A stretch of DNA of 64,000 nt from Plasmodiophora brassicae (GCA_039704465.1 JASFAU010000018.1:434001-498000), one strand, 5' to 3'; counted from the first letter of the stretch, positions 20,294 to 34,157 are shown. The notes: generated by a model not told the origin, from the letters alone. Translations and numbers: made by a program.

Positions 20294-22275
20294 ATGGGCG
20301 GCGCTGGCGGTCGTTGGCAGGCGAAGATCGGCCTGGAGGTGCATGCGCAGCTGCAGTGCGCCCGGAAGCTGTTCTCCGGCAGCTTCGTGGGCCCACTGGG
20401 TGCTGCACCCAACACGCACTGCACGTTGTTCGATGCGGCCATCCCGGGGACCTTACCGCGTCTGAACGCCGAACCGGTTCGCCTGGCAGTTCGCGCGGGC
20501 ATCGGTTCGTGCACAGCCATTTGGCCCGCGTAAATGGCACATCGTGACGTGTGTCCGGACACAGCGTTTGGAGGGGCGGTGAATTTGACCAGCCGATTCG
20601 TTCGCAAACACTATTTCTACTGCGATTTGCCGCTGGGGTACCAGATCACGCAGCAGGATGACCCGATTATAAGCGGCGGACTGGTCTTCCTTCCTGACCA
20701 TAACCTCACTGTTGGCATCGACCGTATACAGCTCGAGCAGGTCCTGGTGAGAAACGTTTGCCCGGCAACCTTCACTAACGCGTATACAGGACTCGGGGAA
20801 ATCCATCAACGACATTGACGAGTCGTTCAGTTACGTCGACCTTAACCGTGCCGGTATGGACGCGGTTGTTCCCGTCATCGTATCCCTTTCGTCTGACATT
20901 GCCACTAGGGATGGCGTTAATCGAGATAGTTACAAAACCAGACATGACGACAGGCGAGCAAGCCGGGTCGTTCCTGAAGAAATTGCAGCAAATTCTTTCC
21001 CGGCTTGGTGAGGACTTTGTCTTGTGACACCCTCAAGGTATCTCTCATCGACCCCCGCTCTGCAGACGTCTGTGATGGCATCATGGCAAGCGGTTCCATG
21101 CGGTGCGACGTGAACGTGTCCGTTCATGACCAGTCGGCGAAGATTGATGGAGAGCGCATTGAGGTCAAGAACCTGAACAGTATTCGAGCAGTTGAGAACG
21201 CCATCGCCTTCGAAACGAAGCGTCAAATCGCATCCTTCGAACAAGGTCAGCTATTCAGCCACGCGTCGTTGCCCTTCGCCATAACGGGTAGCGCCGGCAG
21301 GACGTCCTGTGGAGCGAGAAACGAGGTCGTTCGATGCTGTGTCAGGATCAACTAGCCGCCTGCGATCAAAGGAGCAGCTTGCCGATTACAGGATGTTCCC
21401 CGACCCCGGTACGGATGTCGATTTGGGTTTACGTTCCCGTTGCGGATATTGATCCTGCGACCAGACTTGCCTTCGCTGAGGCTAGACAAATCGTTTGTCG
21501 ACGGTATTCGCGGATCCATGCCCGAAATGCCTGATGTCCTTGTCGCCCGGCTGCAGACGCAATACGGGATTTCGCTGAAAGTAGACACGCGCCAGTACTG
21601 TACTACCGTTCGAAGTCTGACAACGTTTGGTTCCGCAGGCTGCTGAAATTATTGGCTCCAGGAATGCCATCACGGCTTACTTCGAGTCAATGCTTCAAGC
21701 ACCGTCGTCGTGCCCATTGACGCCAGAGACTGCAGCCGTCCATGCCAACTGGTTGACAACGGAGCTCTTCGGCCGACTGAATGCCAAAGGATTGGACATC
21801 GACGATTGCAACGTGAGTCCCGAACGGCTTCGTTCCCTGACTGATGCCATCACGTCGGGCGTGATAACCGGTGCGACGTGATCCGTGGATGTGGCGCGTC
21901 GACGCTAACCTCGCGACTGTCTGGACAGGCCGTTCAGGCAAGGCCGTTCTCGATCTGATGACGGACGGCGACAATCGTCCCGTCCTGGATATCATTCGCG
22001 ATCACGGATGGGAACAGGTTACCGATGTTTCAATCATCGAACCGCTCTGCCTCGATGCCATCAAGGCGCATCCTCGAGAGGTACCACGAATATCCCCGTT
22101 GAAGTTCGACCCTGATCTCCACCGTCTGCAGGTTCACGCCATCCTCCATAAGAACAAGTACCGCAAGCTCAACTGCCTCGTCGGCGACGTGATCGCCAAG
22201 TACAACGGCCCCGGCTGCCTAAGCACGCCGCTCGTCAGTGAAACCCTGCAGCGTCTGATGAGAGAACAAATATGA
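20294..22275 (+). CDS. GATB: Glutamyl-tRNA(Gln) amidotransferase subunit B, mitochondrial
   Basis: With GatA and GatC (or GatF) converts Glu-tRNA(Gln) to Gln-tRNA(Gln) in mitochondria. About nine exons separated by short introns rebuild the protein: [54 protein letters not shown] joined to [67 protein letters not shown] joined to LPSLRLDKS, then the helical/YqeY-like tail [19 protein letters not shown] and [16 protein letters not shown]. Each join restores a family motif. The start at 20294 gives a very short N-terminus before the core, so a targeting peptide is not obvious. It is one of the most intron-dense genes in the window. Confidence 0.92.
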
Positions 22276-22349
22276 CCAGCCTGCACCATCCCCAAATGGG
22301 CGAACAACGACAACCAACCCGTCTATATATATGTATGGTGCTGCCTCCG

Positions 22350-22918
22350 TTATGTTCGGCAGCGACCAGGTACGCGTGCCGACGTACGCGCGCCCGCGTC
22401 CGGACGTGGCTGCGCGGCCCAGCCGCGGGTGCTTAAAATAGCGCAGGTCTCGGGGTCCGTGCGGTATCCCGCGTTAGCCCTGGACCTCCCCGTCGGAGCG
22501 CTGTGGCACGCAACGACGCGCGGGTATTTACCGCCGTACCGCACCATGAGCGCGTCGGGCATCGGCGGCGCGTTCGTCGCGTCGTCGTCCCGCAGAGGGA
22601 CGAACGGCCTGCCGTTTGACGCCGTAGGAATGGGTTTTGACCCGAACAGACGCCACCGGCGACTAATGGTGCGGCTGCGTACAGAACCGCATCGACCGCC
22701 AAATCGTACCGTCGTCGGCGTCGCCGTCCGCACAGAACGCCAACGCGATCGTGCGGTCTAACGAGATTGTATATCAGCAGCATCTCGGAATGACAGCGCC
22801 ATTGGGAGATCATGAAGGTGATGCCGACCGCCGGCTTCCTGCGATCGCTAAACGAATAACCGCTCGTCGTAGCTGTTGCAGATGGACACAGTCCGTCAGG
22901 CTTTGCATCTGTCGACAA
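22350..22918 (-). CDS. Hypothetical protein, probably two exons
   Basis: Exon 1 from 22918 reads MSTDAKPDGLCPSATATTSG and SQWRCHSEMLLIYNLVRPHD. A GTGCGG donor and a TACGCAG acceptor about 58 bp apart join it to RTISRRWRLFGSKPIPTASN, then LRDDDATNAPPMPDALMVRY. The composition is protein-like and the splice keeps frame, but I do not recognise a family and the C-terminal limit is unclear. Its proposed start overlaps the start of the plus-strand gene at 22882 by 37 bp; a later Met (about 22820) would remove the overlap. Confidence 0.35.
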
Positions 22919-24114
22919 GCGCCGACGGTTGAATCCGCCACCCGTACCAGACGGTCGTCATGCATCGTCGCTGGAGTCTGGCCTTCCTGCCGCGATTGTC
23001 CCGGTACCCGTAGGGCAAACAGATCATTTCGACGACGTCGACGACGACGGCGACGATGACGACGACGACGATGACGACACTACGGGCGGCAACACGATGC
23101 CTGCAATGCACATGCCGGCAGTATCGCATGCGGAACCGTCAACGGGTGGCGGTGCCGCTGTATCAAACGATCGGGTCGGTATTGCCATCTGTGCCACTGG
23201 ACGGCCCGGTTGACTGATGCGGTGTCCAGGCGGAGGCGGACCACAATGCCGATTTGAAAGGCGGGCTTCGAAGACGAGACCTCGTGCAGGCTGTGCGTTT
23301 CACTGTCCAGCAGGTCATCGGCGACCTGAAGGAAAACCATTTCCTTCGCCCGTCGATGTCGTCGGCGTCGACGTCCCGGAATCAGGGATACTACCGTCAC
23401 TGGATCACGATCGGCGTCCGGAACTGGGTCACGATCCTTGGCCCGCACAAGCACAGCGCCGATTTCAACGAGTTCGCCAAGCTGATCCTGACGATGCAGA
23501 AGTCGGGATCGCCGGAGACCGCATGGGGCCTGGACGTCGCCATGCTGCAGAAGTTGTTCTGGTTGTCGGGCGCCGGGTTCACCGTCCACGATCGGACGCT
23601 CAGCTGGGCACCGCGTATGATGCTGACGGAGTTCTGCCTCATCCTGCTCTGGCTCGGGCCCGCCAACCTGCAGAACGTTATTTCGGCGTCGGACGCGATC
23701 GCTGTGATCTACAGTTGGATCACGGCCAGCAAGGACCGCGTGAACGTGTTCCAGGGGATGTGCAGCAGGCAGTCCGCCGTCAGCACTGTCCGCTTCAGCG
23801 CGTTCCAGAGCGTCTACCATCTCAACGAGGGTCGGATGGAATGCGGTCGGGAGTTCCCCGCCGACTTCCGCATCGAGTTCTTCTGCCGCAATCTCGTCTG
23901 CACAAGCGAAACGCCGGGGCCGGCATCTGGCGACGATAAGACGTGTGGGTCGAATATCCGGCACGACCTCATGGTCGACATCACACGCGTTCCCAACGAC
24001 ATCGCGTCCCAGAAACCGCCCGCGCAGGCGAATCCTAGGCAGGAGGTGCCTTTGCAGGCGACGACGCTCTTAGCAGGCAATACTGCCAGCGCGTTATCCA
24101 CAGCGCCACACTGA
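22882..24114 (+). CDS. Hypothetical protein with acidic N-terminal linker
   Basis: Three exons. Exon 1 starts MDTVRQALHLSTSAD at 22882; an intron ending CCCGTAG joins it to GQTDHFDDVDDDGDD, an acidic Asp run; a second 62-bp intron joins VSNDR to AEADHNADLKGGLRRRDLVQ. The remaining 285 residues form an open frame with helical, Trp-rich stretches: HWITIGVRNWVTILGPHKHS, DVAMLQKLFWLSGAG, LTEFCLILLWLGPANLQNVI. The tail is Pro/Ala/Thr-rich. I recognise no domain; it is probably soluble and helical. It ends 116 bp from the polyubiquitin stop (convergent). Confidence 0.55.
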
Positions 24115-24230
24115 ACGGGCACTATAGTTCTGTCGACCTAATAAAATGTGACGCCGAACAACTATCCAGCGGTATTTGTGATCCGAAGACATGTATCATT
24201 GACGAGGCGCCATCAGCGGCGGTGGCAAGT

Positions 24231-26432
<2,202 letters not shown>

Positions 26433-28047
26433 TCACGTAACGAGGGCGCGGAATAATTCGCTGTTCGTAAACCGAACGAAGGTGTCGCGTTCTACGAGGT
26501 CGTATACAGCGTCATCGACGCGCCTAAGCAGTGCAGCGCCTTGTAGAGCGCGTTCGCCGACCGGTGAACCTTCCGTTGCGAGGAATGCGGCCACGGCCTG
26601 AGTCAGTTCCGTCGGTAGGTTCACTTGCCTGGAAAATGGTTGTCAGTGGGCCGCGTTTGGGGATCTCCCCGACGATATGTCGTACAGGTGGGACGACTCA
26701 GTGAGATGTGCATTGACAATCTGTTGGCAGTCGGCAACGTATTCTTTGTGCCGTTCAGGGTTCAGGGCATCAGCAACTTGGTTTCGCTATCGAAACCAAG
26801 TTAGGTAGCCGGTTCTTCTGCCACGGCGACGTCAAGTTCGTACCTTTCCGAGTCGCGCGCGTCGGATGATATCCGTTAGGCCGTACTTTGTGCAAAGGGC
26901 AATGCTGGACGACAGGTACGTGACATTCTCCACCGAGAATTCGGACAGGCAGAACTTGAACAAAACGGACAGGCCTTCGTCGCTGTTCAGGACATCGAAC
27001 AGCTTGCTCTTACGCGTCAGGCGCTTATTAGAGAACGTCACAGTGACCGGGTTCGTAACCATGCCACCGGCCGTCTGCGTCGATATTCGCGATGACAGTT
27101 CGTCGGCGGAGACGACTTTTGTCTGGGCCGCCAGGGCAATCCGCAAGGGGATCCATTGCGACGAGTACAGTAACATCACGGTAATGAAGAGAATCAGCAT
27201 AAGGTACGTCACGGATTGTGCCGTGAGGGAATTCACGAACGGCACAGCGACGATGGTGATCGCAGTTAGGAACATGACCACCGCCATGGACAGGACCTCG
27301 TTCCGCACGCCATACGAATCGCTGACGTTGCGAAGGAAGAACACCAGAACCGCTTGCCAGACCCCAATGATACCTGTTGCAGCGGACGTGACGAGCCCTG
27401 GCGCCCCTGGGCACCGCATCATCCATGAAAACGACGTATCGTTGCTGCGGTACTGACTTAGTGTGCGTCGCGTACCGTCGACCAATGCACCGCGTGTACC
27501 TTGGTGCTGCGCCATGGACGGCCAGGTCGACGATGGGTTTGGTGGAACCGAGGGCAACGACGGCAGTGAATAGAATCGACATTGCAGGTGTCGAGGTCAG
27601 TGCACGTCGATACCGTAGCAGGAAGCCGGGTTTGCTCATGATCGATACGGCGTTATCGCTGAGGACCGTCGAGATACTGCACCAGGACACGAACGCGTAC
27701 CAGATATGGCAGGAAATGCTGGCCAGCAGCGACCAAAGCACGACAACATTCGCGATCCGGAACCAGCATACTGCACCATCAGGGAGAGCAGCGCCCCAAA
27801 CCGACGTCGTGATCCACAGGACCAGAAGCGCGTTGCGCCATAGCACGCTACGAACGCCGCGCCAGCTGATCACCCGATGCGCCCGGTACCGGTACACGCC
27901 GACCGATGTCCATAACACAGGCGCGGCACAAACCACGTTGGCAAACAGCCGCAGAACACTGGCTACTAAAGACGACACCATGGTGTCTCGTATAGTCTTA
28001 CCAACCGGTTCGGGGGTACCCTTCCAGACCGGTCCCGCTAAACTCAA
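26433..28047 (-). CDS. Seven-transmembrane receptor with C-terminal RGS domain
   Basis: Predicted receptor-like GTPase accelerator, of the same layout as plant RGS1 and protist GPCR-RGS proteins. Four exons (28047-27500, 27444-26844, 26786-26686, 26628-26433) join to 481 residues in frame. Seven hydrophobic segments are visible, including LVASVLRLFANVVCAAPVLW, ANVVVLWSLLASISCHIWYA, AMSILFTAVVALGS, IIGVWQAVLVFFL and YLMLILFITVMLLY. The RGS domain spans three exons: KLFDVLNSDEGLSVLFKFCL with SEFSVENVTYL, then RHKEYVADCQQIVNAHL, then AVYDLVERDTFVRFTNSELF. The intron 2 acceptor lies inside a perfect hairpin. The start is 150 bp from the divergent SARAF gene. Confidence 0.85.
26777..26800. repeat. 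Perfect 10-bp inverted repeat at a 3' splice site
   Basis: cttggtttcg / ctat / cgaaaccaag. The AG of the acceptor for exon 3 of the 7TM-RGS gene lies in and next to the 4-base loop, so the RNA hairpin would enclose the splice site. Confidence 0.85.
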
Positions 28048-28196
28048 CGGGAGCGATGCGGATCACGGCCGGCAAAACAACACAAATGGGCGTCCAGACG
28101 GCATCGGCGTGATCGAACGCGTGACCCGAGAGCAAAAACGCGCCCGGGACCGAGCCCCGCGCTTTGCTGGCCGCACCCATCGCTTCTATCTTCGTG

Positions 28197-29290
28197 ATGA
28201 TGATGACGTGTCGCTGGCAGGTCGTCGCTGCACTGTCTGTCGCTGCGGTGGTCGCAGCGGTGGTGGTCGTCGCCGGTGCCGCTGACAAGGTGCGCCTGCG
28301 CGACGTGTCCGTGCTGACGTTCCATACGTCCAAGATGACGAAGGGGCGGCGAGCATCGCCGATTCCGCAGCTGACGTGCCGCGGGTCGTGTAAGTACCGG
28401 CCTGATACCGTCCAGTGCAGGAACGTCGGCTGGGATGGATCAGGTACCGCTGCCGAAACATACATTTGGTACTAAGCGGCTGATATACTGGCGCAGATGT
28501 CCAATGGGAATGTTACGCGGTATGCGCTTCACGCAGGCAAAGCAGGTCTGGGTTCCCGGTTTGACGGTTCCCATAGGATATGCCATCCAGCTATCGGTTC
28601 GGAATCGTCGAGGTGTCCTGTGAAGGTTACAGCTACCCAGACGACCCGTTCGTGCTGGCCGGATCCTGCGGTCTAACGTATGAGGTATACATTTCCATTC
28701 GCCTGTCATCTTGCGTATCTGAACGATCGCATTAGGTCGTGTCGGCTGGGGATTCGACCCGGCGGCCGGATCGCTATGGCCGCGACACGTCGAAGGACGC
28801 CTGGGCGGCGACGTTGATCCAATGGGCAGTATTCGCCCTGGTCGCATACTTTATCTGGACGTCGTGCTGCTCTGGTCGCGGTCGGGAACGCCATAGCGGT
28901 GATGGCGGCGGCTGGGGCGGCGGTCACCCACCACATGATCCGCCGCCGTACAGCGCGTTCGAACGCCCTGCACCGTCCTGCGACACTCCTCCTTCGTATT
29001 CCACGTCTTCGTCGTCACGATCCAGCGGGCCGGGGTTCTTCTCCGGCATGGGGCTTGGTGGCGTACTCGGCTACATGTTTGGCAATCGCAATCGGGCGCG
29101 CACCTATGCGAGCTCGCATTACGACAGTCCTGGGTGGTTCGGAGGGTGGGGCAGCCGACCGTCTCACTCTGGGTTCTCCCACGCGGCGACAAGCAACAGC
29201 AGCGACGGCGGCGGCGGCGGCGGCAACAGCAGCAGCTCATCAACGACGCATCGACGGGCGACAGGGTATGCGACAACGACGAGACGGTGA
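28197..29290 (+). CDS. SARAF: SARAF/TMEM66 homologue (store-operated calcium entry regulator)
   Basis: In animals SARAF is an ER membrane protein that damps store-operated calcium entry. Four exons (28197-28443, 28497-28519, 28577-28684, 28736-29290) join to 310 residues. Features in order: signal peptide (TCRWQVVAALSVAAVVAAVV), luminal domain with VRLRDVSVLTFHTSKMTKGR, PIPQLTCRG, QCRNVGWDG joined to DVQWECYA, YRFGIVEVSCEGYSYPDDPF and VLAGSCGLTYE; one membrane span (LIQWAVFALVAYFIWTSCC); then a Gly/Pro/Ser-rich cytosolic tail with PPPYSAF, SGPGFFSGMGLGGVLGYMFG and a basic ATTTRR end. Every block has a counterpart in human SARAF. Exon 2 is only 23 nt. Confidence 0.93.
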
Positions 29291-29425
29291 CATGTCACCA
29301 CTAAACGTGCCACGTGTACCATTTCGTTGTTGTCCTCGGGACAGTGTCTGCGTCGTCGCACAGACAGGCAATCGCCATCGGGACACGATCGAAACGCTTG
29401 AATGTGATCAAGAAGGGTTTGGATG

Positions 29426-29680
29426 TCACCGAAGAAGCCATGCGGTACCCGAACGGGTGCCTGACGCCTCAGGACGCAGTCGATACATCGCCCTCGACCG
29501 TTTCGTGTCCTGCTCCAGCACGCACGCCATTGCCTGCCCGAATCGCATCGGCATCTGCCCAGCAGCAGCATCCCGCGTCCACTGTTCAAGTCGCTCACGA
29601 AATGACTGACGACCAATAATAGGTGCATCGAATACCTCTACACACGCATACAGCACGATGGGTACAATACCAAACGACAA
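29426..29680 (-). CDS. Possible small gene, unrecognised
   Basis: A minus-strand frame starting MSFGIVPIVLYACVEVFDAP with protein-like composition (QSFRERLEQWTRDAAAGQMP). A GTACCG donor near 29449 could splice it to a Cys-containing segment near 29395 (RSCPDGDCLSVRRRRHCPED), but the end would then run towards the SARAF 3' end. No family recognised. Confidence 0.25.
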   Translation of the reverse strand: MSFGIVPIVLYACVEVFDAPIIGRQSFRERLEQWTRDAAAGQMPMRFGQAMACVLEQDTKRSRAMYRLRPEASGTRSGTAWLLR

Positions 29681-29731
29681 ACAACAACAGGGTATAATGT
29701 GTTTCGATAATAGCGGGATGGGTCGCCAGGT

Positions 29732-30193
29732 TCACTGGACGGATAACGTTGGCGCGTCGCCGAGGATCTGGACGGCCTTGCCGAATCGGATGTAGTACTT
29801 GAGGTCGTTGCCGTTGACGCCCATGATACGGCAGAGTTTGCTGCGGACGCTGGGCGGCCGTCGGTCGTCGTCGACGAGCAACACGCGGTCGACGCTGAGC
29901 CGGCGCGGCGTCCGGCGCGCCTGCTCGAGCAGCATGTCGCAGCGCGCGTTCGCGTACGATTCGCGCATGGCGATGAACTCCTCCAGGGTCGGCATGTCGC
30001 TGGTCAGCAGGCGGCCCAGCTTCGTCGACGTCTGCATCTCGCAGTACGCCGCATAGCCGGCGACGTGCTCGGCGCTGACGCCAAACTGCAGCAGCTTGCT
30101 CCAGCGGTCGGCGCGCACAGCGCCGCCCTCCTCCGCCGCCACCATCGGCACGTCCACTGGCCCGTCACACTCCGGGCGCGCACCCCCCCTCAC
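29732..30193 (-). CDS. Hypothetical protein, 138-153 residues
   Basis: A single-exon frame. The likely start is the second Met (MVAAEEGGAVRADRW, about 30148), the first being 30193. The protein looks helical and soluble, with WSKLLQFGVSAEHVAGYAAY, TLEEFIAMRESYANARCDML and ending LKYYIRFGKAVQILGDAP. I recognise no domain. It is divergent from the 2OG oxygenase gene. Confidence 0.5.
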   Translation of the reverse strand: MRGGARPECDGPVDVPMVAAEEGGAVRADRWSKLLQFGVSAEHVAGYAAYCEMQTSTKLGRLLTSDMPTLEEFIAMRESYANARCDMLLEQARRTPRRLSVDRVLLVDDDRRPPSVRSKLCRIMGVNGNDLKYYIRFGKAVQILGDAPTLSVQ

Positions 30194-30562
30194 ACTGCGG
30201 CGGCACGCTGATCAACGCACCGAGCCTACGACGCCAAACGCTCCCGGCGTGACGTGCAGCTCAGAACGGGCTCGCTCGCTTGCCGAGTCCAAATGGCGCC
30301 CCGACGGACCGAGTCCTCCGCGGGAGCCAAATCCGCTCCACATGTCTAAAATTGGTGAGGTCGACGGCACTGCCACTGTGGTCGTGTTGCAGTGCGGCGC
30401 GGAGGCCGACCTACGGTCAAGAACTACCTACAGAACATACCGTACGCCCCTGTAACCTTTTCCTTGCTGCAGCGAACAGTTCCGCGCTGTCCGCCCGCTG
30501 CAGTTCGCCAACTGAATACAGAATCGAATGCAACGCGTTGCCCAGACGGGTGCGCCGCCGGA
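30194..30562. other. Divergent intergenic region
   Basis: About 370 bp between the hypothetical gene and the 2OG oxygenase. The oxygenase frame is open upstream to 30392 with further Met codons, so part of this may be coding or leader. Confidence 0.4.
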
Positions 30563-31586
30563 ATGCGGGCGCCGCGACGGTGGGTTCACAGCGCGCCGGC
30601 GCCCGTCCGGTTCGCGTGGAACGTGGGCGGCGAGGCGTTCGCGCGCCTGCGCCGGCATGGGTACGCGGTCGTGGACAATGCGATGCCGGCGGAGACGGCG
30701 CGCGCCCTGCGCCAGGAGATGATCCGGGCGGCCGTCGAGCAGACGTCGCTGCTCAGCGCGAACGCGACGATCCTGGTGCGGGATCGCGACCGCGTCCTCG
30801 TCCCGAAACGGGGCATTGCGGAACTCGACCTGGCGTCGCCGACGGTCGCCCAGCAACTGCCGGTGCTGTCTGGGTTCGCTGCCGACGCCACCCTCGCGGA
30901 GGCGGTCCGGTACGGCCTGGGCGGCAGGCGCGAAGTCGTTCGGCAGACCGTGAAGGCCCAGATCAACTTCGGAGGCGGCGCCTGCTTCCCAATGCACTTC
31001 GATACGCACGAGGGCGTCGACACCCGGTTTCTCACGTCAGGGATTGACACACGCGGGTCGTCCATACGCCAGTCCTGACACTGACCGTGGGGCGTTTCGC
31101 AGTGCAATCGTGTACCTAAACGAGGGCTACGAGGCGGGTCGCGACGGTGGTCAGCTGAGGCTGTACCCGTTCCCGAACGCCTCCGTCGATATCGAACCGG
31201 TGTTCAATCGGTGCGTCATGTTTTCCTCCCCGTTCTGTCTGCATCGTGTCCTTCCGTCGCGAACGGAACGGTTGTGCTTCACAATTTGGCTCTGGGACGG
31301 CACAGACGTCGGCGCCGGTGAGCCCCCGGCTGCAAGCGCTCCCCCAGGCAACGCGGTCACTGAGATTCAAAAGTACCTGTTGCATCCGAGGAGGCGCGCC
31401 TTGCTCGCTAAGCTCCATTATGCCGAGGAGTGGGAGCGGTCCATCATCGAAAGCCACGACGATAACGAACAAACGCGCGCTCTGATTCAGGCCCACCGGA
31501 ATGATGTACATCGTATCAAGAGCGCGTTAGGGCATCACCTCACGATGCTACTCAAGATGCCAAAGCCTGACCTACAGTGGTTCTAA
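30563..31586 (+). CDS. 2-oxoglutarate/Fe(II)-dependent oxygenase
   Basis: Two exons (30563-31026 and 31103-31586) join to 315 residues. The double-stranded beta-helix core is visible: the iron motif H-x-D in CFPMHFDTHEGVD, the strand AIVYLNEGYE with GGQLRLYPFPNASVD, the distal iron His in FSSPFCLHRVLPS, and the 2OG-binding Arg in RTERLCFTIWLWD. The C-terminal 85 residues are helical and charged (RRRALLAKLHYAEEWERSII). This is the prolyl-hydroxylase-like class; the substrate cannot be told. The start at 30563 (MRAPRRWVHSAPAP) is chosen as the Met nearest the conserved region; the Arg-rich N-terminus could be a targeting peptide. Confidence 0.8.
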
Positions 31587-31661
31587 TCATTATGCAATTG
31601 TGCGATCCCATCCATCCCGGAACCAGTAATGAAGCCATCGTAATGCCGCCTCGTTTACGAA

Positions 31662-31962
31662 ATGAAACTTCGGGAGGAGATTCCGGGTACACCCCGAGCG
31701 GCCCAGGCTCTGCAGGACGCCCCGCCCCGACTGTACAGCGACATCAATGGCCTATCTGGCGCGTCGGTATCCTCTGAGCAGCGCGATGATCCAAATTTAC
31801 AAACACGTTTGCGTCACCGTTATGCAGCATGACGTTCACATCCCGCCGAGGTCGGCCGTCCTGTGCGGGCGCCAGCCACATGGCCGCCGTCGTCAATACG
31901 ACATCGCGCGAGCCGTTCCGCTGGTACGTTATAATGTATGGAATAGACAACAGCCCGAATAG
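31662..31962 (+). CDS. Possible small two-exon gene
   Basis: A frame starting MKLREEIPGTPRAAQALQDA runs to about 31766, where a GTATCC donor and a TATGCAG acceptor (62 bp apart) could join it to HDVHIPPRSAVLCGRQPHGR, ending RQQPE at 31962. The predicted product is about 79 residues. No family; it lies 19 bp from the X-Pro aminopeptidase stop (convergent). Confidence 0.3.
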
Positions 31963-31980
31963 TGTTTGGCTACCAGATGA

Positions 31981-34157
31981 TCACTGCTGATGGAGAGGCT
32001 TGGCCGGCCGGAGCGGCCTGCAGGCTTTGCGGAGCCAGGCAAGCGTATCACGATCATCACCTAGTTCTGGCGCTAGCTTCTCCAGGCATTCCGCGTGGTA
32101 GTTGTTCACCCATTCGATTTCGGCGTCGCTCATCAGGTCAAGGTTCATCAACGACGCCTGCAGCGGGACCATCGTGACCTTCATCGAAGCGCGATCAGAT
32201 ATGAGGCTGAGCAAACCGACCGCGCGCGAACGTACCGTTTCGAAACCAAGCCATCCTGCAGACCCGAACTCGTGTTGCGTCTTCTGAGGGCGCACCAGCA
32301 TGACACTTTCCGTTCGGATGCCAAACCTCCCCGTCTCGTAGTATCCAGGTTCGTTCGTCACCTGAAGGGCATCAGCACCAGCATAGGGTTGGGGGACAAT
32401 TCGCAAAGCAGACCGTCATGCCCGCTTTCAGAGGAGAAGTCGCGACAGCAATCCGTCTCAGCAAGTGACTGATGCCATGGGGACCCCTGACACGTTCGAG
32501 CGACGTCAGCGCGAGTCGCAACGACCAATGGCTGCGTGCTCACGTACTCATGGACATTCAGGAAGGCGCCAACGCCATGGCCGGTCCCATGGTTGAAATT
32601 CAGCCCCACCGACCACAGCGACGTCCGTGCCAAGCAGTCGAGCTGATGCCCCGTTGTGCCACCAGGAAATGTCGCCATGGCGAGACGAATATGTCCAATC
32701 AGAACCCTCGTGAAGCAGTCAACTTCGTGCTGAGTAGGTTCGCCAAAGTGCACCGTCCTTGTCACGTCGGTCGTCCCGTCTAAATATTGTCCACCCGAAT
32801 CGAGCAGGAACATCTCATTCGACGTCACGGGACGCTTCGTCTGGGCCGTTGGGTGGTAGTGGATGATGGCGCCATTCGGGCCTGACCCCGGAATGGTTGA
32901 GAATGATAGTCCTTTGAACAGGCGCCGGTGCTTGCGGAAGGCTTCGAGCTTGTCAGCAGCGCTAATCTCGTCAATGGGCGCGCCCGCCTTGACCTGAGCC
33001 TCAAGCCAGCACAGGAACTGGCAGACGGCAGCGCCATCGCGGATGTGACACTGCCGGAATCCCTCTAATTCCACATCGTTCTTAATGGCCTTCAACTCGC
33101 AGACTGGGGATTGCAACTCCAGAATCGGCGTCTTCCTGATGGCGTTGAACAGCGCCAACGAGCACTGCAAAGGATCGATCCAGATCTTCTTGCCCTCAGG
33201 AACAGGAAGCCGCGACAGCTCCGTTACGATGGCGTCGTACGGTAGCACTTGAACGGACAACCCACCGAGGTAGTCGGCAACGTCCGTCGACAGTTTGTTG
33301 CTGTCGATGAACAGCAGCACGTCGTCCATCGTCACGATCGCATACGAGAAGAACACAGGGTTGAACGCGATGTCCGACCCCCGTAGGTTGAGCAGCCATG
33401 CCACTTCGTCGAGAGCGCACACGACAAATGCGAAAGCGCCCTTCTCTTCCAGGCGTTTGCGAACCGCAGCGAGCTTGTCCTGAGTACTTTCGCCTGGTGC
33501 GCCATCCGTCAGTACATGTTCGACGACGCAACGTGGACCCGATACCGGAATACTCTCGCGGGTGTGTGAAGACAGGATCGGCAGGCGCGTCAGGCTTGTC
33601 GTCCCAGACCGTGTCGACAAGGTTCGGCGTGATCGGCGTGATCTCGGCAAGCCCCGCCCCAGTTAGGGTTCGAAACACGCTGAGCGACGTCACAAACGGG
33701 TCCACTGAACACGAGCGCTTAGCCGTCACCGCGCCGGACGCCACGAATGCCCGACCTGCGATTCTCGCGTCACGTGTCAGGTTGGATGCCAGCCACTCGT
33801 GGATCTGCGGCACATCGGCATTCCCCTGGCGCATCAGCGTCCAGGACGACGACAGCTCGTTCGTCGCCTGGTCGAAGTACCGTCCATCCGTCCACAGCAG
33901 CGCCTGGGTCGCGGTCACAACCGCCGTCCCCGCCGATCCCGTGAACCCGGACAGGAACCTTCGCCTCTGCACACACACACGTGACCGGCAGTTCCCCCGG
34001 GACGACACGCACAGCAACACCGCACCTCGGCGGCGGGAGCAACGTACTCGGACTGGTGCGCGTCCTCGGACGGCACGATACAGGCGGCGACGGCCTGGTC
34101 GGCCATCACCCGGCGCAGCGCAGTCAGCGGCGCATCGCGAACTCGCGACATCATCAC
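31981..34157 (-). CDS. XPNPEP1: Xaa-Pro aminopeptidase (cytosolic XPNPEP1 type)
   Basis: Removes the N-terminal residue of peptides with proline in position 2; a dimetal M24-family enzyme. Five exons, minus strand. N-terminal domain: ACIVPSEDAHQSEYVAP, spliced to RRFLSGFTGSAGTAVVTAT and LLWTDGRYFDQA. Middle: LDEVAWLLNLRGSDIAFNPV. Catalytic domain: FSTIPGSGPNGAIIHYHP, the metal Asp pair in LLDSGGQYLDGTTDVTRTVH, the metal His in HGTGHGVGAFLNVHE, and the two metal Glu in VTNEPGYYE and IRTESVMLV. All five ligands are present. The end (WLRKACRPLRP) fits the family. An in-frame Met at 34235 is an alternative start. No signal peptide, so cytosolic. Confidence 0.95.
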
